This document shows, in pieces, positions 37,098 through 45,502 of a stretch of 64,000 nt of DNA (position 1 is the first letter of the stretch; every line of letters starts with the position of its first letter). The stretch is from Clostridium sp. OS1-26. GTDB lineage: Bacteria > Bacillota > Clostridia > Clostridiales > Clostridiaceae. The stretch covers positions 1,116,001 through 1,180,000 of the forward strand of contig NZ_CP133264.1 in the NCBI RefSeq assembly GCF_030915445.1. The letters are read 5' to 3'. The notes below the pieces were generated by a model. It ran no database searches. It was not told the origin of the DNA and worked only from the letters and a program-made list of their open reading frames with translations. Position numbers and translations under genes: made by a program.

Positions 37098-38639
37098 TTA
37101 TATTATTTCCCTCTTTAGTTTTCTGTATAAAAAATCTTCATTCTCATACGCTAATCTATTAATATGCTTAATTCTACAAACTGTACATTCTTTTTCTTTG
37201 GTTTTGTTTATTATTTCATTACTCCATTTACCACCTTCATCAACTAATTTTATTAACAATATTCTGTATATCCATTCCCAATTTATTTGTACATTTGCTT
37301 TTAATAATAACATCGATAAAGCTTTATCTTCTCTTTCAATCTCTATTAAACTATATTCTCTACCATCTATCATAGTTATCTTTCCAATAGCATATTTTCT
37401 CTTTGTTATCCCATCACTTAACCTTGAAAATCTCTTGCCTTTTTTCCCTTCTGGAAGTTCTCCAATGATTATCTCTACAAACTTCACATCATATCTTTTC
37501 TGTAATAGCCTTAGTATCTCCACAAACTCCTCTAATTCTCCTTTTTCTTCTATATTCTCTATACTAGTAAACTCTAATCCTTTAATTATATCTTGTCCCC
37601 CTATATCTGCTGTTGTTCTAAGCTTTTCATTTTCTGAAATGTACTTTTTAGTGTTTTCATCTTCTTTAGTTCTTTTGATTTTTCTTCCACTTTTCACCTT
37701 ATTTATTCTAGGAACTGTTTCATATTCATGCGTAATCAAAAATGTATTAATTTCATCTGAGCTTTTGGTAGCTCCATCTGCTCCTGAATCTAATTCTCTA
37801 TCACTGTTGGTATTTCTATTAATATAAGTCCTCTTTTTAATTTCATTTGCGCTTACTGTTTCATCTAAACTAGGATGATATATATTTACTTCTTCCACGT
37901 TTATTCTCTTTTTTCTAAGAGACACTATTTCTAACACTCTAATGTATGTTTCCTTTTTCTCAACTCTTGCCTTGATGTTAAATTTATCAAATAAGAAATC
38001 AAACTTTAATTCTCCTAATTGCCAAATGTTTTGCCCTATAGAATTAAACATTTTAAATATTTTAGGATTTGTAAGTATCCATGCTATATGATTTACTTTC
38101 TCACTTTTTAATAACTTTTCTTCATATTCAGACGCAAAATGAATATCTAGCTTACTTCCGTTTATCTCATAAGTAAAATAGTTCTCTAATGTATCCATTT
38201 CAACTATTCTATTTAACATAAATCTATCTGGTGCTAAAACAGCTCTTATTATTTCAATTATAGGTATTGTATACAAAATACCATTCTTAATAAAATTGAA
38301 TGTCTTGGATTTCGTTTTATCTTTAAATTCACTTCCCGAATTGACCCAATCTCTTTCCTTATATTCTGCTTTAACACCATTTAAATTTATTTCTATAATA
38401 TCTTCTTTTTCTAAAACTTCTCCATTATTTAAATTTCCATCAGTATAATATTTTTCTACTGATAAAAAGTGTATACTGGCCCAATCTAATGTAATTCTTC
38501 TTGTAACTTTACTACCTTTAAAATATGTATTAACCATCCATTTGTTATTTTCTTTAAAAGGTTCTCCAATCCATGTTAGCCTTACTTTTTCTCCTTTTTC
38601 GAAAGGCCAATCTTTTATCTTAACTGCTTCCCTTCTCAT
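37098..38639 (-). CDS. tnsE: Transposition target protein TnsE
   Basis: 513 residues. It aligns by eye with Escherichia coli TnsE (538): the N-terminal part lies near KGEKVRLTWIGEPFKEN, and the C-terminal domain has TTADIGGQD, LIEIEREDKALSMLLLKAN and the tryptophan region (INWEWIYRILL) in the same order as ADVGGKQD, LLEVDASDGVKMLSTKVL. TnsE directs Tn7 to replicating DNA, often on conjugal plasmids, through the beta clamp. It overlaps the tnsD 3' end by 20 bases and a shadow copy is at 31075-32612. The identity rests on order, length and the C-terminal match; strong confirmation would need a profile search. Confidence 0.8.
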   Translation of the reverse strand: MRREAVKIKDWPFEKGEKVRLTWIGEPFKENNKWMVNTYFKGSKVTRRITLDWASIHFLSVEKYYTDGNLNNGEVLEKEDIIEINLNGVKAEYKERDWVNSGSEFKDKTKSKTFNFIKNGILYTIPIIEIIRAVLAPDRFMLNRIVEMDTLENYFTYEINGSKLDIHFASEYEEKLLKSEKVNHIAWILTNPKIFKMFNSIGQNIWQLGELKFDFLFDKFNIKARVEKKETYIRVLEIVSLRKKRINVEEVNIYHPSLDETVSANEIKKRTYINRNTNSDRELDSGADGATKSSDEINTFLITHEYETVPRINKVKSGRKIKRTKEDENTKKYISENEKLRTTADIGGQDIIKGLEFTSIENIEEKGELEEFVEILRLLQKRYDVKFVEIIIGELPEGKKGKRFSRLSDGITKRKYAIGKITMIDGREYSLIEIEREDKALSMLLLKANVQINWEWIYRILLIKLVDEGGKWSNEIINKTKEKECTVCRIKHINRLAYENEDFLYRKLKREII

Positions 38640-40524
38640 ACATCCCCCTGTTGTTTTCTACATTAATATAATTCACTATTTTTTCTTTTACTTTTTTAAA
38701 ATCTTTCGTTCTAATACCTGCAAGCCTCTGTATTTCCCACAGCTTTATATCTTCATCCTTTTGTAGTTTGTTATCTATTATATTTTTACATCTTCTTATT
38801 TGAAACTCTTCCACAGTTTCTGTTATATCCTTTAAATATTTTTCTGTTTCTGGTAACTTATTAAGATTCTTTTCTAAATCAGCAAGTATTCCTAAGGATT
38901 TGCCTATTCTAGATTTTGTTATTCTCATAGGAATATCTCTGCTTAAGAATTCTTTATACTTAGATTTCAACAAAGCTATAATCTCTTTATCTCTTTCATT
39001 CCAAGCTACTTTTTTATTATGGTTAATGCTCTTAGTTTTATTGGGTAGATTGTCATGTAGCCACTTTTTATCCCATCTATACAAATATATATATTCTTTT
39101 TTGCATATTTCTCTTAGCTTAGTCCTTGTTATTGTTGGATTTTCCTCTATGCTTTTTAAAATACCTTCTTTATATTTTTCTAATAAATCACTCTGCCTTA
39201 TTTGTTCTTTATGTTCTAAATCAACTGCGTTTTTATATCTATTAAAATAGTTTATCCCTAATAAAGCATCAAACTTCCATATAGTTTTAGGGTCGCAATG
39301 CATAAGTCTGGCTAATTCTCTAAGTCCGTATTTTTCTTCTTTCAAGTATACTTTTAACCCGTCTTCCCATACCTTACCGAAGTTTTTTATTCTACCTATT
39401 TTATATTTATCAGTTTCATCTTTATCGGGACCTTTTCTTGAATACACAAAACCACAATCGCAGCTGAAAGTTCCAACTGGTAATCTAGTTTTATAATCTT
39501 CTGTTATCTTTAAATCCTTTACTCCGTTCATTCTATAATGATTTGCAATTCTATTTAGGCATGGCCATGGGCCTTCTCCAAATGGATTAAATTTTTTATT
39601 TATATCTTCAAAAAATCCTTCAATCTTACCCATTAAAAAGTTTATTAATAATAAATGCCTTATTGGGTGCACAGTTCTACTTAGATCTCTTGTAATTACT
39701 CTAAGCCAATTATATTCATCATCATTATCTATACTAGATTCCATTATTTTTAAAAATTCTTTCCCATAGAAAGCTATAAACTCTTCATGTAATTCTATTT
39801 GCTTTACCCTCATACTGGAAGTAGTTAGACCTCTTTTATATAACAGATTCTTATATTTTTCTAGTATTTTTTCTTTAGACACATTATCTAAATCTGCCTG
39901 TAATAGATAGTATGCATCCTTGGATATTTTGAGCAATTTATCTTCATAAGTTTTATTAATCAACCTTATATTTCTTAAATCTAGTAATTTTTCATTTAAC
40001 CTTATAAACTCAATCCTACTTGAATTGCTCCTATCAACTCTATATTTCTTTAACTTCATTCCATGATGAGGACATACATACACACCTTGCAGCTGATGTT
40101 CTCTATGAATATACACCTCTCCATAGTCTTCTATTTCATTATTTGCACAATCCGGACAATAATATATGCCGTTTTTTCTGCATATACTTCCAGCTATAAC
40201 TCCTAACTTTGTATAAAGCCCTTTACCATCTTTATATTTTATCTCTTTTATGATTTCCTTTTTCCTATCATTAGGTAAGAATGGACTATAGAACGGAAAT
40301 ACTGTGTGATTTTTCATAATATATTCTGAAGTATATTTCTCTCCTAAATTCTCTGCTAATCTACCTAAATTGCTTCCTATCTCTAGGCTTGGAATTATTG
40401 ACCTACTTCCAAATAGCTCTTCTAACGTATCTTTACAGTCTGCATTACCGGTGTAATAGTGATATCTTGCTATTGCTGAATATATAAGTTCATCTTTATA
40501 AGGATCAGTAAAAAAATGTATCAT
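38620..40524 (-). CDS. tnsD: Target selector TnsD (TniQ family)
   Basis: 634 residues. The TniQ N-terminal domain starts FFTDPYKDELIYSAIARYHY, and the zinc-ligand motifs YYCPDCANNEIEDYG, YVCPHHG (residues about 120-160) and FSCDCGFVYSRKG (about 355) follow. The long C-terminal part, with helix-turn-helix-like stretches (KTIWKFDALLGINYFNRYK), would recognise the end of glmS. Escherichia coli TnsD is 508 residues, so this is a longer member. It should direct insertion into attTn7, which fits the position found here. Confidence 0.9.
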   Translation of the reverse strand: MIHFFTDPYKDELIYSAIARYHYYTGNADCKDTLEELFGSRSIIPSLEIGSNLGRLAENLGEKYTSEYIMKNHTVFPFYSPFLPNDRKKEIIKEIKYKDGKGLYTKLGVIAGSICRKNGIYYCPDCANNEIEDYGEVYIHREHQLQGVYVCPHHGMKLKKYRVDRSNSSRIEFIRLNEKLLDLRNIRLINKTYEDKLLKISKDAYYLLQADLDNVSKEKILEKYKNLLYKRGLTTSSMRVKQIELHEEFIAFYGKEFLKIMESSIDNDDEYNWLRVITRDLSRTVHPIRHLLLINFLMGKIEGFFEDINKKFNPFGEGPWPCLNRIANHYRMNGVKDLKITEDYKTRLPVGTFSCDCGFVYSRKGPDKDETDKYKIGRIKNFGKVWEDGLKVYLKEEKYGLRELARLMHCDPKTIWKFDALLGINYFNRYKNAVDLEHKEQIRQSDLLEKYKEGILKSIEENPTITRTKLREICKKEYIYLYRWDKKWLHDNLPNKTKSINHNKKVAWNERDKEIIALLKSKYKEFLSRDIPMRITKSRIGKSLGILADLEKNLNKLPETEKYLKDITETVEEFQIRRCKNIIDNKLQKDEDIKLWEIQRLAGIRTKDFKKVKEKIVNYINVENNRGMYEKGSS

Positions 40525-40585
40525 GCCTTATATTCTCCTTTATAAATACACTTTTAACCATCCATTCCCCTTATATTTCTCTTGT

Positions 40586-42274
40586 TTACTTTATCATCAA
40601 AAATTCATCAACTGGATTTTTAATATAACCATTTCTCTTTAATACTTCATACGGATGCTCTTTAGCCCTTATTGCTGTTTCATACAAAGCTAATAATCCT
40701 TCTTTTTTAGGTTTATTTAGTTTTGCTAAGTTGTCACTTTTTATTTTTTCATTAAGTTCCATTGCTGCTTTTATTGCCATAGCTTTTATGGAATTATAAT
40801 CTTCATCTATCGGTTGCTTTTGTACTAATTTTTCGACTAATTTCTTTATTTGTATATCCTCTAAATTATCAAATATCCCTATTGAACATAAATCCATGAC
40901 TAAACTTTCTACAACACTTCTTCTCTTAAGTTCAATTGTATTATTTCTTTCTTTAAATAGTTCTTCTAATTTTCCATTTAACTCAATATCTTTCCTATAA
41001 TTAAAAGCTATGTCATCTAAGTTTATTGAGATATCTTCATAGTTTCTAATTTCATTCCTATCATTATTTCTAAGAGCTTTTATCATAGGCTGAATCATAT
41101 GAAGATCTTCCTTTGCAGTAGTTCTTAATATATCACAATTTATTTTTTCTTTTTCCCCACTTAATGCTCTTTCCTGTGCAAGTATAAATAAATTAACTGC
41201 AACTGCCGTTATTCCTTGGCATTCATCATAAAATGCATCCTTTATCTCATCTGTTAAAACAGTGTTTTCTTTTAAACATTGAAAATACCATAAGGTTTCT
41301 AGAAAAAAGTTCCATTCATCACTTTTCCTAGCCATTCTATCCCATATTATTGATCCTTCACTAGCTGCTCTTCTTGCCTGTCTGAAGTTACCTTTAAATA
41401 TTTTTTGTGCATTATTTGTACCTATAAGTACAGTAGGAATACCTACAGTATTACTAAGAGTAACAAAGAAATTTAGCATTTCCTCCATATCATTTTTAGC
41501 ATTAAGCAGCTGTTGGATTTCATCTATAACTAACACACCAATTCCATACATACTAGCTAAAGTAGTCATATGTAACATCATTGAAGAAGTAATTCTATTA
41601 GCATAGCCAAATTTCTCTAGGTACCTTGTTCCTAATAGATCATCTATGGCCTTAAAAAAACTCTTACATAAGGTAGCTAAGCTACCATCGTAGGGACAAT
41701 CTATTTTAAGCCATACTATTTGAGTTCTACTAAAATTTTCACCCGCATATTCTTCATGTTTTATTATTTGAGGGTACATCAATAAAAGTCTTTCTATAGC
41801 TGTTGTCTTCCCAATTCCTGATATTCCTATAATTGATAAGCTATCAGCTGTGGATCTAATATGTTCCATTCTCTCATTAAGAACTTTTTCATTGGAACTT
41901 TCATCTCTTAATTCATTTAATATTCTCAATCTTTCTAAGAAAGTTTTATCTAAAGGATTTCTAGCTAAGTAACCACGCCTAATAAGTGATGATAACCTTC
42001 TTTCTAAGGTAATATGTATTGGTAAAGGCTGAATGAAATTTTTTGCTCGTTTTATGATGTGATATCTTAAATTTGAAGATTTAACTTTGTCTTTGTCTGT
42101 AATTATAGGAGATAATGTAAACCTATCTATTACCTCTTCATCAGAAAATATATGTGGTAACGCTTCTATAAAAGGATTCCCTTTGTATTCTTCTATTTCT
42201 TGTTCCTTATAATTAGCTTTTTCAGCATTACCTTTTAATATAATTATTCTTTCATTATTTTTCACGTCTCTCAT
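40586..42274 (-). CDS. tnsC: AAA+ transposition regulator TnsC
   Basis: 562 residues (Escherichia coli TnsC is 555). Walker A is GISGIGKTTAIERLL near residue 150 and Walker B is VLVIDEIQQLL near 250, with sensor-1 text VLIGTNNAQKI after it. It links the target complex (TnsD or TnsE) to TnsAB. It overlaps tnsB by 20 bases, and a 61-base gap precedes tnsD. Confidence 0.95.
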   Translation of the reverse strand: MRDVKNNERIIILKGNAEKANYKEQEIEEYKGNPFIEALPHIFSDEEVIDRFTLSPIITDKDKVKSSNLRYHIIKRAKNFIQPLPIHITLERRLSSLIRRGYLARNPLDKTFLERLRILNELRDESSNEKVLNERMEHIRSTADSLSIIGISGIGKTTAIERLLLMYPQIIKHEEYAGENFSRTQIVWLKIDCPYDGSLATLCKSFFKAIDDLLGTRYLEKFGYANRITSSMMLHMTTLASMYGIGVLVIDEIQQLLNAKNDMEEMLNFFVTLSNTVGIPTVLIGTNNAQKIFKGNFRQARRAASEGSIIWDRMARKSDEWNFFLETLWYFQCLKENTVLTDEIKDAFYDECQGITAVAVNLFILAQERALSGEKEKINCDILRTTAKEDLHMIQPMIKALRNNDRNEIRNYEDISINLDDIAFNYRKDIELNGKLEELFKERNNTIELKRRSVVESLVMDLCSIGIFDNLEDIQIKKLVEKLVQKQPIDEDYNSIKAMAIKAAMELNEKIKSDNLAKLNKPKKEGLLALYETAIRAKEHPYEVLKRNGYIKNPVDEFLMIK

Positions 42275-44417
42275 CTCTTTTCTTTTTAAGCATTTCCATA
42301 ATCCTATCCTTGCCAGTATCCTTCTTTTCTTCTAAGCTTTTATTAGAATTACATAGTTCAATTACTTCAGCAATCTTACCTTCACTTTTTACTTTTTCTC
42401 CAATTTTAAAAGCTTCGCATTCTCTATTAATTTCTTTTTCAACTGTTCTATTATTCTTTATGCCTTTAATCCTTTGATTTTTACTTAACCCATACTCTAA
42501 TTCTTTTGATTTTGCTACTTTTGCTTCTTTAACTATTTTTTCTATTTCATTTTCTAAATCAATATCAATTTGATTTTGTTCTCTCAAGTGTTTATCCTTT
42601 AATTCAGCTAATAACTCTTGATTGAAAATTATTTCTTCTAATAAACAATCTTTGTACTGCATGCTTGTTTCTAATAAGTAACATTCTTCATAACCTAACC
42701 CATCATGATATGGAATATATATATTGTTGACATTTCTAGGATCATATACAATTTCAATACTTCTAACCTTTGACTTAACAAACCACTGTTCTTTAATTGC
42801 CTTATCAGAACTATAAAATAATCCTTTAAATTTAATTCCTGACCTTGAAACACTTGCTTTTCCTCTTGGAAGAATATTTAGTCTTAATATCTCTCTGTTA
42901 ACAGTCTTTAATCTTCCTTTTTTGTTTTCAATTCCCCAGTTCCACAATTGAATTGGAATTGGTAATATCTCATCTTCTAGCATTTCTTTTTCAACAGGAT
43001 ATTTTTCTATAAGCTTGCTATTATGTTGTAATACAATATTTATATATATCCTTGTAAATTGCTCTAATGTTAGAGCCGAATTTAATCTATAGTCTTTATC
43101 CCCTCGTTTTCTAAATTCCTTTTCTATAGCTCCAGGTGATTTATGCTTTATTTTCCCATTTAGTGTCCTAAAATTTCTTTCTACTATGCCTTTTAAATCA
43201 CCACGATAAGGAGAAGTATTCTCAACTTTAACATTCAAATTGTTAATTAAACTTTCTGGTAAATAACCCTCAAACTCACCTCTATCAGCTATTATGATAT
43301 CCGGTAAATGTTTTGCTGGCCATTGACTTTCTGTTATTTCTATTCCATATCTTTTACAAAATTCAACCTTGTCAGCTAGCATATTATCTAGTGCCATCAT
43401 AGCTCCAAGCCATGACGGTCCCTCTAGCCCTACATAAATTCCCGTAATCAACCTAGAATAAACATCTATTATTGCATAAACAATTGGTCTACCAATAATT
43501 CTCTTTGTATTTAAAGAACTTACTAGATACACATCTGCTATGGTTGCATCTATTTGAAATCTTGTTCCTGGACCATCGGTCTCAATCTTAGAATTACCTA
43601 GTAATGAACGATGTTTTAAATTAAATTCTTTCTCACTATCCCTTAATATAGTATCCTTTTTAACATCCTCAAACTTCTTAAACCAGTAATAAAATTGATT
43701 ATATTTAGGTATTCTAGCGTTATCCCAAACAATATGTTTAATTTCATCATTTTCTTTGTATTCATCAGAATAAAAATCTCTAAGCATTAGAGTGTATGTT
43801 TCTCTTAAAGATATTTTTTTATTATTTCTATAATACTTATTTATAGCAAATTGAAAATGTCTTTTTACTTCATCAGTTACATTAATTCCTTCTATAAAAT
43901 CTTCCAAATAGATTTCTCTTTTAGGTCTTCCCACTTTTAAATCCGTTAGTTTCTTTTCTTTGCCTTTTCCTCCAGAATTGACGTAGTCCGGTAATAAAGA
44001 GTTTTTATTCATTCCTCTTTGCCAATACCTACTAAACGCTTTTTTTACTTTTGTCAGACTCCAACCTGAACTGTTAGCTATTTCTTTAAGCTTATTTTCT
44101 CTATGATTTTTTTCTAAAAGCTCATATTTATTTGAATCCCAATACTTTTCAACAAAACTCCAATTCTCATTTCTTTTATTAATTTGAATTTCAGAAAGTT
44201 CTTTTTCATTAATTATTCTTGCGAATGGATCTTTAATCGTTATCAACTTTTCCCCATCAATTTCTTCTTCTAAAGTTTTTAATAGTTCTTTTTTAGGCAT
44301 TGATGTTACTGCATCAACATTTACTACATACACATAGTCTTCGATAATATCAATAACTCTTATCCGTTCTCCGTTTTCTTCATCTATGTATTTAAAAACT
44401 GAATTAATTGATATCAT
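42255..44417 (-). CDS. tnsB: Transposase TnsB (DDE recombinase)
   Basis: 720 residues (Escherichia coli TnsB is 702). The DDE triad lies in FQIDATIADVYLV (near residue 290), IIADRGEFEGYL (near 376) and GIVERNFRTLN (near 412). The N-terminal helix-turn-helix region (WSLTKVKKAFSRYWQRG) should bind the 20-bp end repeats. It joins the 3' transposon ends to the target. It overlaps tnsA by 4 bases (ATGA). Confidence 0.96.
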   Translation of the reverse strand: MISINSVFKYIDEENGERIRVIDIIEDYVYVVNVDAVTSMPKKELLKTLEEEIDGEKLITIKDPFARIINEKELSEIQINKRNENWSFVEKYWDSNKYELLEKNHRENKLKEIANSSGWSLTKVKKAFSRYWQRGMNKNSLLPDYVNSGGKGKEKKLTDLKVGRPKREIYLEDFIEGINVTDEVKRHFQFAINKYYRNNKKISLRETYTLMLRDFYSDEYKENDEIKHIVWDNARIPKYNQFYYWFKKFEDVKKDTILRDSEKEFNLKHRSLLGNSKIETDGPGTRFQIDATIADVYLVSSLNTKRIIGRPIVYAIIDVYSRLITGIYVGLEGPSWLGAMMALDNMLADKVEFCKRYGIEITESQWPAKHLPDIIIADRGEFEGYLPESLINNLNVKVENTSPYRGDLKGIVERNFRTLNGKIKHKSPGAIEKEFRKRGDKDYRLNSALTLEQFTRIYINIVLQHNSKLIEKYPVEKEMLEDEILPIPIQLWNWGIENKKGRLKTVNREILRLNILPRGKASVSRSGIKFKGLFYSSDKAIKEQWFVKSKVRSIEIVYDPRNVNNIYIPYHDGLGYEECYLLETSMQYKDCLLEEIIFNQELLAELKDKHLREQNQIDIDLENEIEKIVKEAKVAKSKELEYGLSKNQRIKGIKNNRTVEKEINRECEAFKIGEKVKSEGKIAEVIELCNSNKSLEEKKDTGKDRIMEMLKKKRDERREK

Positions 44418-45253
44418 ATTACATCCACCTTTTTAATTGATTTTTCGCTTACCCTTATACTAGGTATAGATTTATTAACATCAATTTTTCTTGTTATGTC
44501 TATATCAATAATTTTGTTTATCACCAAGTGCTTAAATATTGAAAGGCTGCTTCCTCTTTCTAAACACATTTCAGTATCAAATTCACTACAGATAGTTCTC
44601 ATAGATTTATGATTGTCTATTATCTTTCTTATAAATGCATACAATAAATCATTCAATTCCATTGCTTCAATGTTACTAAAAGAATCTATTGTCTTTATAT
44701 CCTTATAATTGTGAACAAAACTTATATTATTTGCTATAACTTTGTTTATTTCTTCATTAGTAACTATTGCCCAATTGATCCCTTTACTTTCCCAATACTT
44801 CTGTTCAATATAAAATTTTTCTATAATTCTTCTATTCATAAGGTCATCTTTAGGTTTTATTGTTCTCGCAACCTCATAAGTTTCATTGTTGTGATTTATT
44901 GATATTAGAAAATCGGTTGTCATAACAATAAATTCTCCTGTTTTCGGGTTTTTAGGATGTTCTACTCCTAATTCTTTAGCAATAATTAATGTATCTTCAA
45001 TTGGCAACAATGGGAATTGTTCTCTTATATCTTCCACTTCATCTGAAAATTCCAACAAATAAAAGCAGTCTCTTTCCATATCTGATAAAAATTCATGCTG
45101 TCTTCCTGTCTTTATTCCTTTAAGCCTAGTAGATCTACCTAATGAAGGCACATCTTGAATTCTAATCCAAGGTTTATATTCACTACCTTTACCACTTCCT
45201 CTGCCTTCCTTAAGCATTTTATCTATATTCAAATGCCTTTTTCTTTTAGCCAT
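44414..45253 (-). CDS. tnsA: Transposase subunit TnsA (endonuclease)
   Basis: 279 residues from the ATG at 45253 after GGGTGGTGAAAA; an in-frame start at 45295 lies inside the terminator-like hairpin and is rejected. The Mrr-like nuclease core has E60 (SDMERDCF), D114 (MTTDFLISI) and K133 (TIKPKDD), matching E63, D114 and K132 of Tn7. The Tn7 Q130 position is Thr here. TnsA cuts the 5' ends, so the element should move by cut-and-paste. It is the gene nearest the right end, as in Tn7. Confidence 0.94.
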   Translation of the reverse strand: MAKRKRHLNIDKMLKEGRGSGKGSEYKPWIRIQDVPSLGRSTRLKGIKTGRQHEFLSDMERDCFYLLEFSDEVEDIREQFPLLPIEDTLIIAKELGVEHPKNPKTGEFIVMTTDFLISINHNNETYEVARTIKPKDDLMNRRIIEKFYIEQKYWESKGINWAIVTNEEINKVIANNISFVHNYKDIKTIDSFSNIEAMELNDLLYAFIRKIIDNHKSMRTICSEFDTEMCLERGSSLSIFKHLVINKIIDIDITRKIDVNKSIPSIRVSEKSIKKVDVI

Positions 45254-45278
45254 TTTTTCACCACCCTTTATAAAGCAA

Positions 45279-45317
45279 AAACTGCACACTCTCACCCTAA
45301 ATGAGAATGTGCAGTTT
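45279..45317 (-). terminator. Terminator-like hairpin between the right end and tnsA
   Basis: Arms AAACTGCACA / TGTGCAGTTT plus TCTCA / TGAGA, with a T-run on the minus strand. It would stop transcription reading from glmS into tnsA. A copy with the same pairing lies at 33178-33215 in the older element. Confidence 0.65.
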
Positions 45318-45392
45318 ATTACATTCTTATATTTATTTTAAATTTACTTATACTACATTCTCAAAATATAGCATATCCATAACAAATATTTT

Positions 45393-45477
45393 GATTCAAC
45401 TTTTTTATAAATAGTTAAACTTTTTTCAAAACGGTTCGACTTTTTTATAAATGGTCAAACTTTTTTATAAAGCTACA
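45393..45477. other. Right end R2 with four contiguous TnsB-type sites
   Basis: Four sites start at 45393, 45413, 45433 and 45453, exactly 20 bp apart, with core AxxTTTTTTATAAA (one is TTTTTTCAAAA). They are inverted relative to the left-end sites. Four abutting sites in the right end is the Tn7 plan. Confidence 0.88.
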
Positions 45478-45482
45478 ACAAC
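45478..45482. repeat. Target site duplication, right copy (ACAAC), attTn7
   Basis: Directly outside the right terminus and identical to 25952-25956. The transposon terminus lies 25 bp past the glmS stop codon on the glmS-downstream side. Confidence 0.88.
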
Positions 45483-45502
45483 TAATTACTTTTTATAAAA
45501 AA

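Larger units (their letters stand above)
25957..45477. mobile_element. Composite Tn7-like transposon, 19.5 kb, inserted at attTn7 behind glmS
   Basis: The termini are TGTAGGTTTGTAAAAAAG at 25957 and, read on the minus strand from 45477, TGTAGCTTTATAAAAAAG. A perfect ACAAC duplication flanks both. The right end lies 25 bp past the glmS stop codon, the same distance and orientation as Tn7 in Escherichia coli. The transposition genes tnsA to tnsE are intact, in Tn7 order, with tnsA nearest the right end. Inside at about 33342 is a second left end that meets the decayed right end of an older element, so the unit is two related elements in tandem. Because the outer ends are the cleanest and share one duplication, the whole 19.5 kb is probably the unit that last moved. 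Confidence 0.92.

Noticed and set aside
45254..45295. TnsA starting at 45295 with an extra 14 residues
   Set aside because: The stretch is the 5' side of the terminator hairpin. GGGTGG sits just before the ATG at 45253, where the TnsA family starts.
33342..45477. The second element alone as a simple Tn7 insertion
   Set aside because: Its left flank (AAATC) does not match the right flank (ACAAC) and its left-end sites are degraded; the outer pair of ends fits much better.
45393..45477. CRISPR-like or tandem repeat array
   Set aside because: The 20-bp repeats have no spacers and match the inverted left-end sites, so they are TnsB-type binding sites.
25960..45480. CRISPR-associated transposon (CAST)
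   Set aside because: The tns set is TnsABCDE with an ordinary TnsD (TniQ), and there are no Cas genes and no spacer repeat array in the window.
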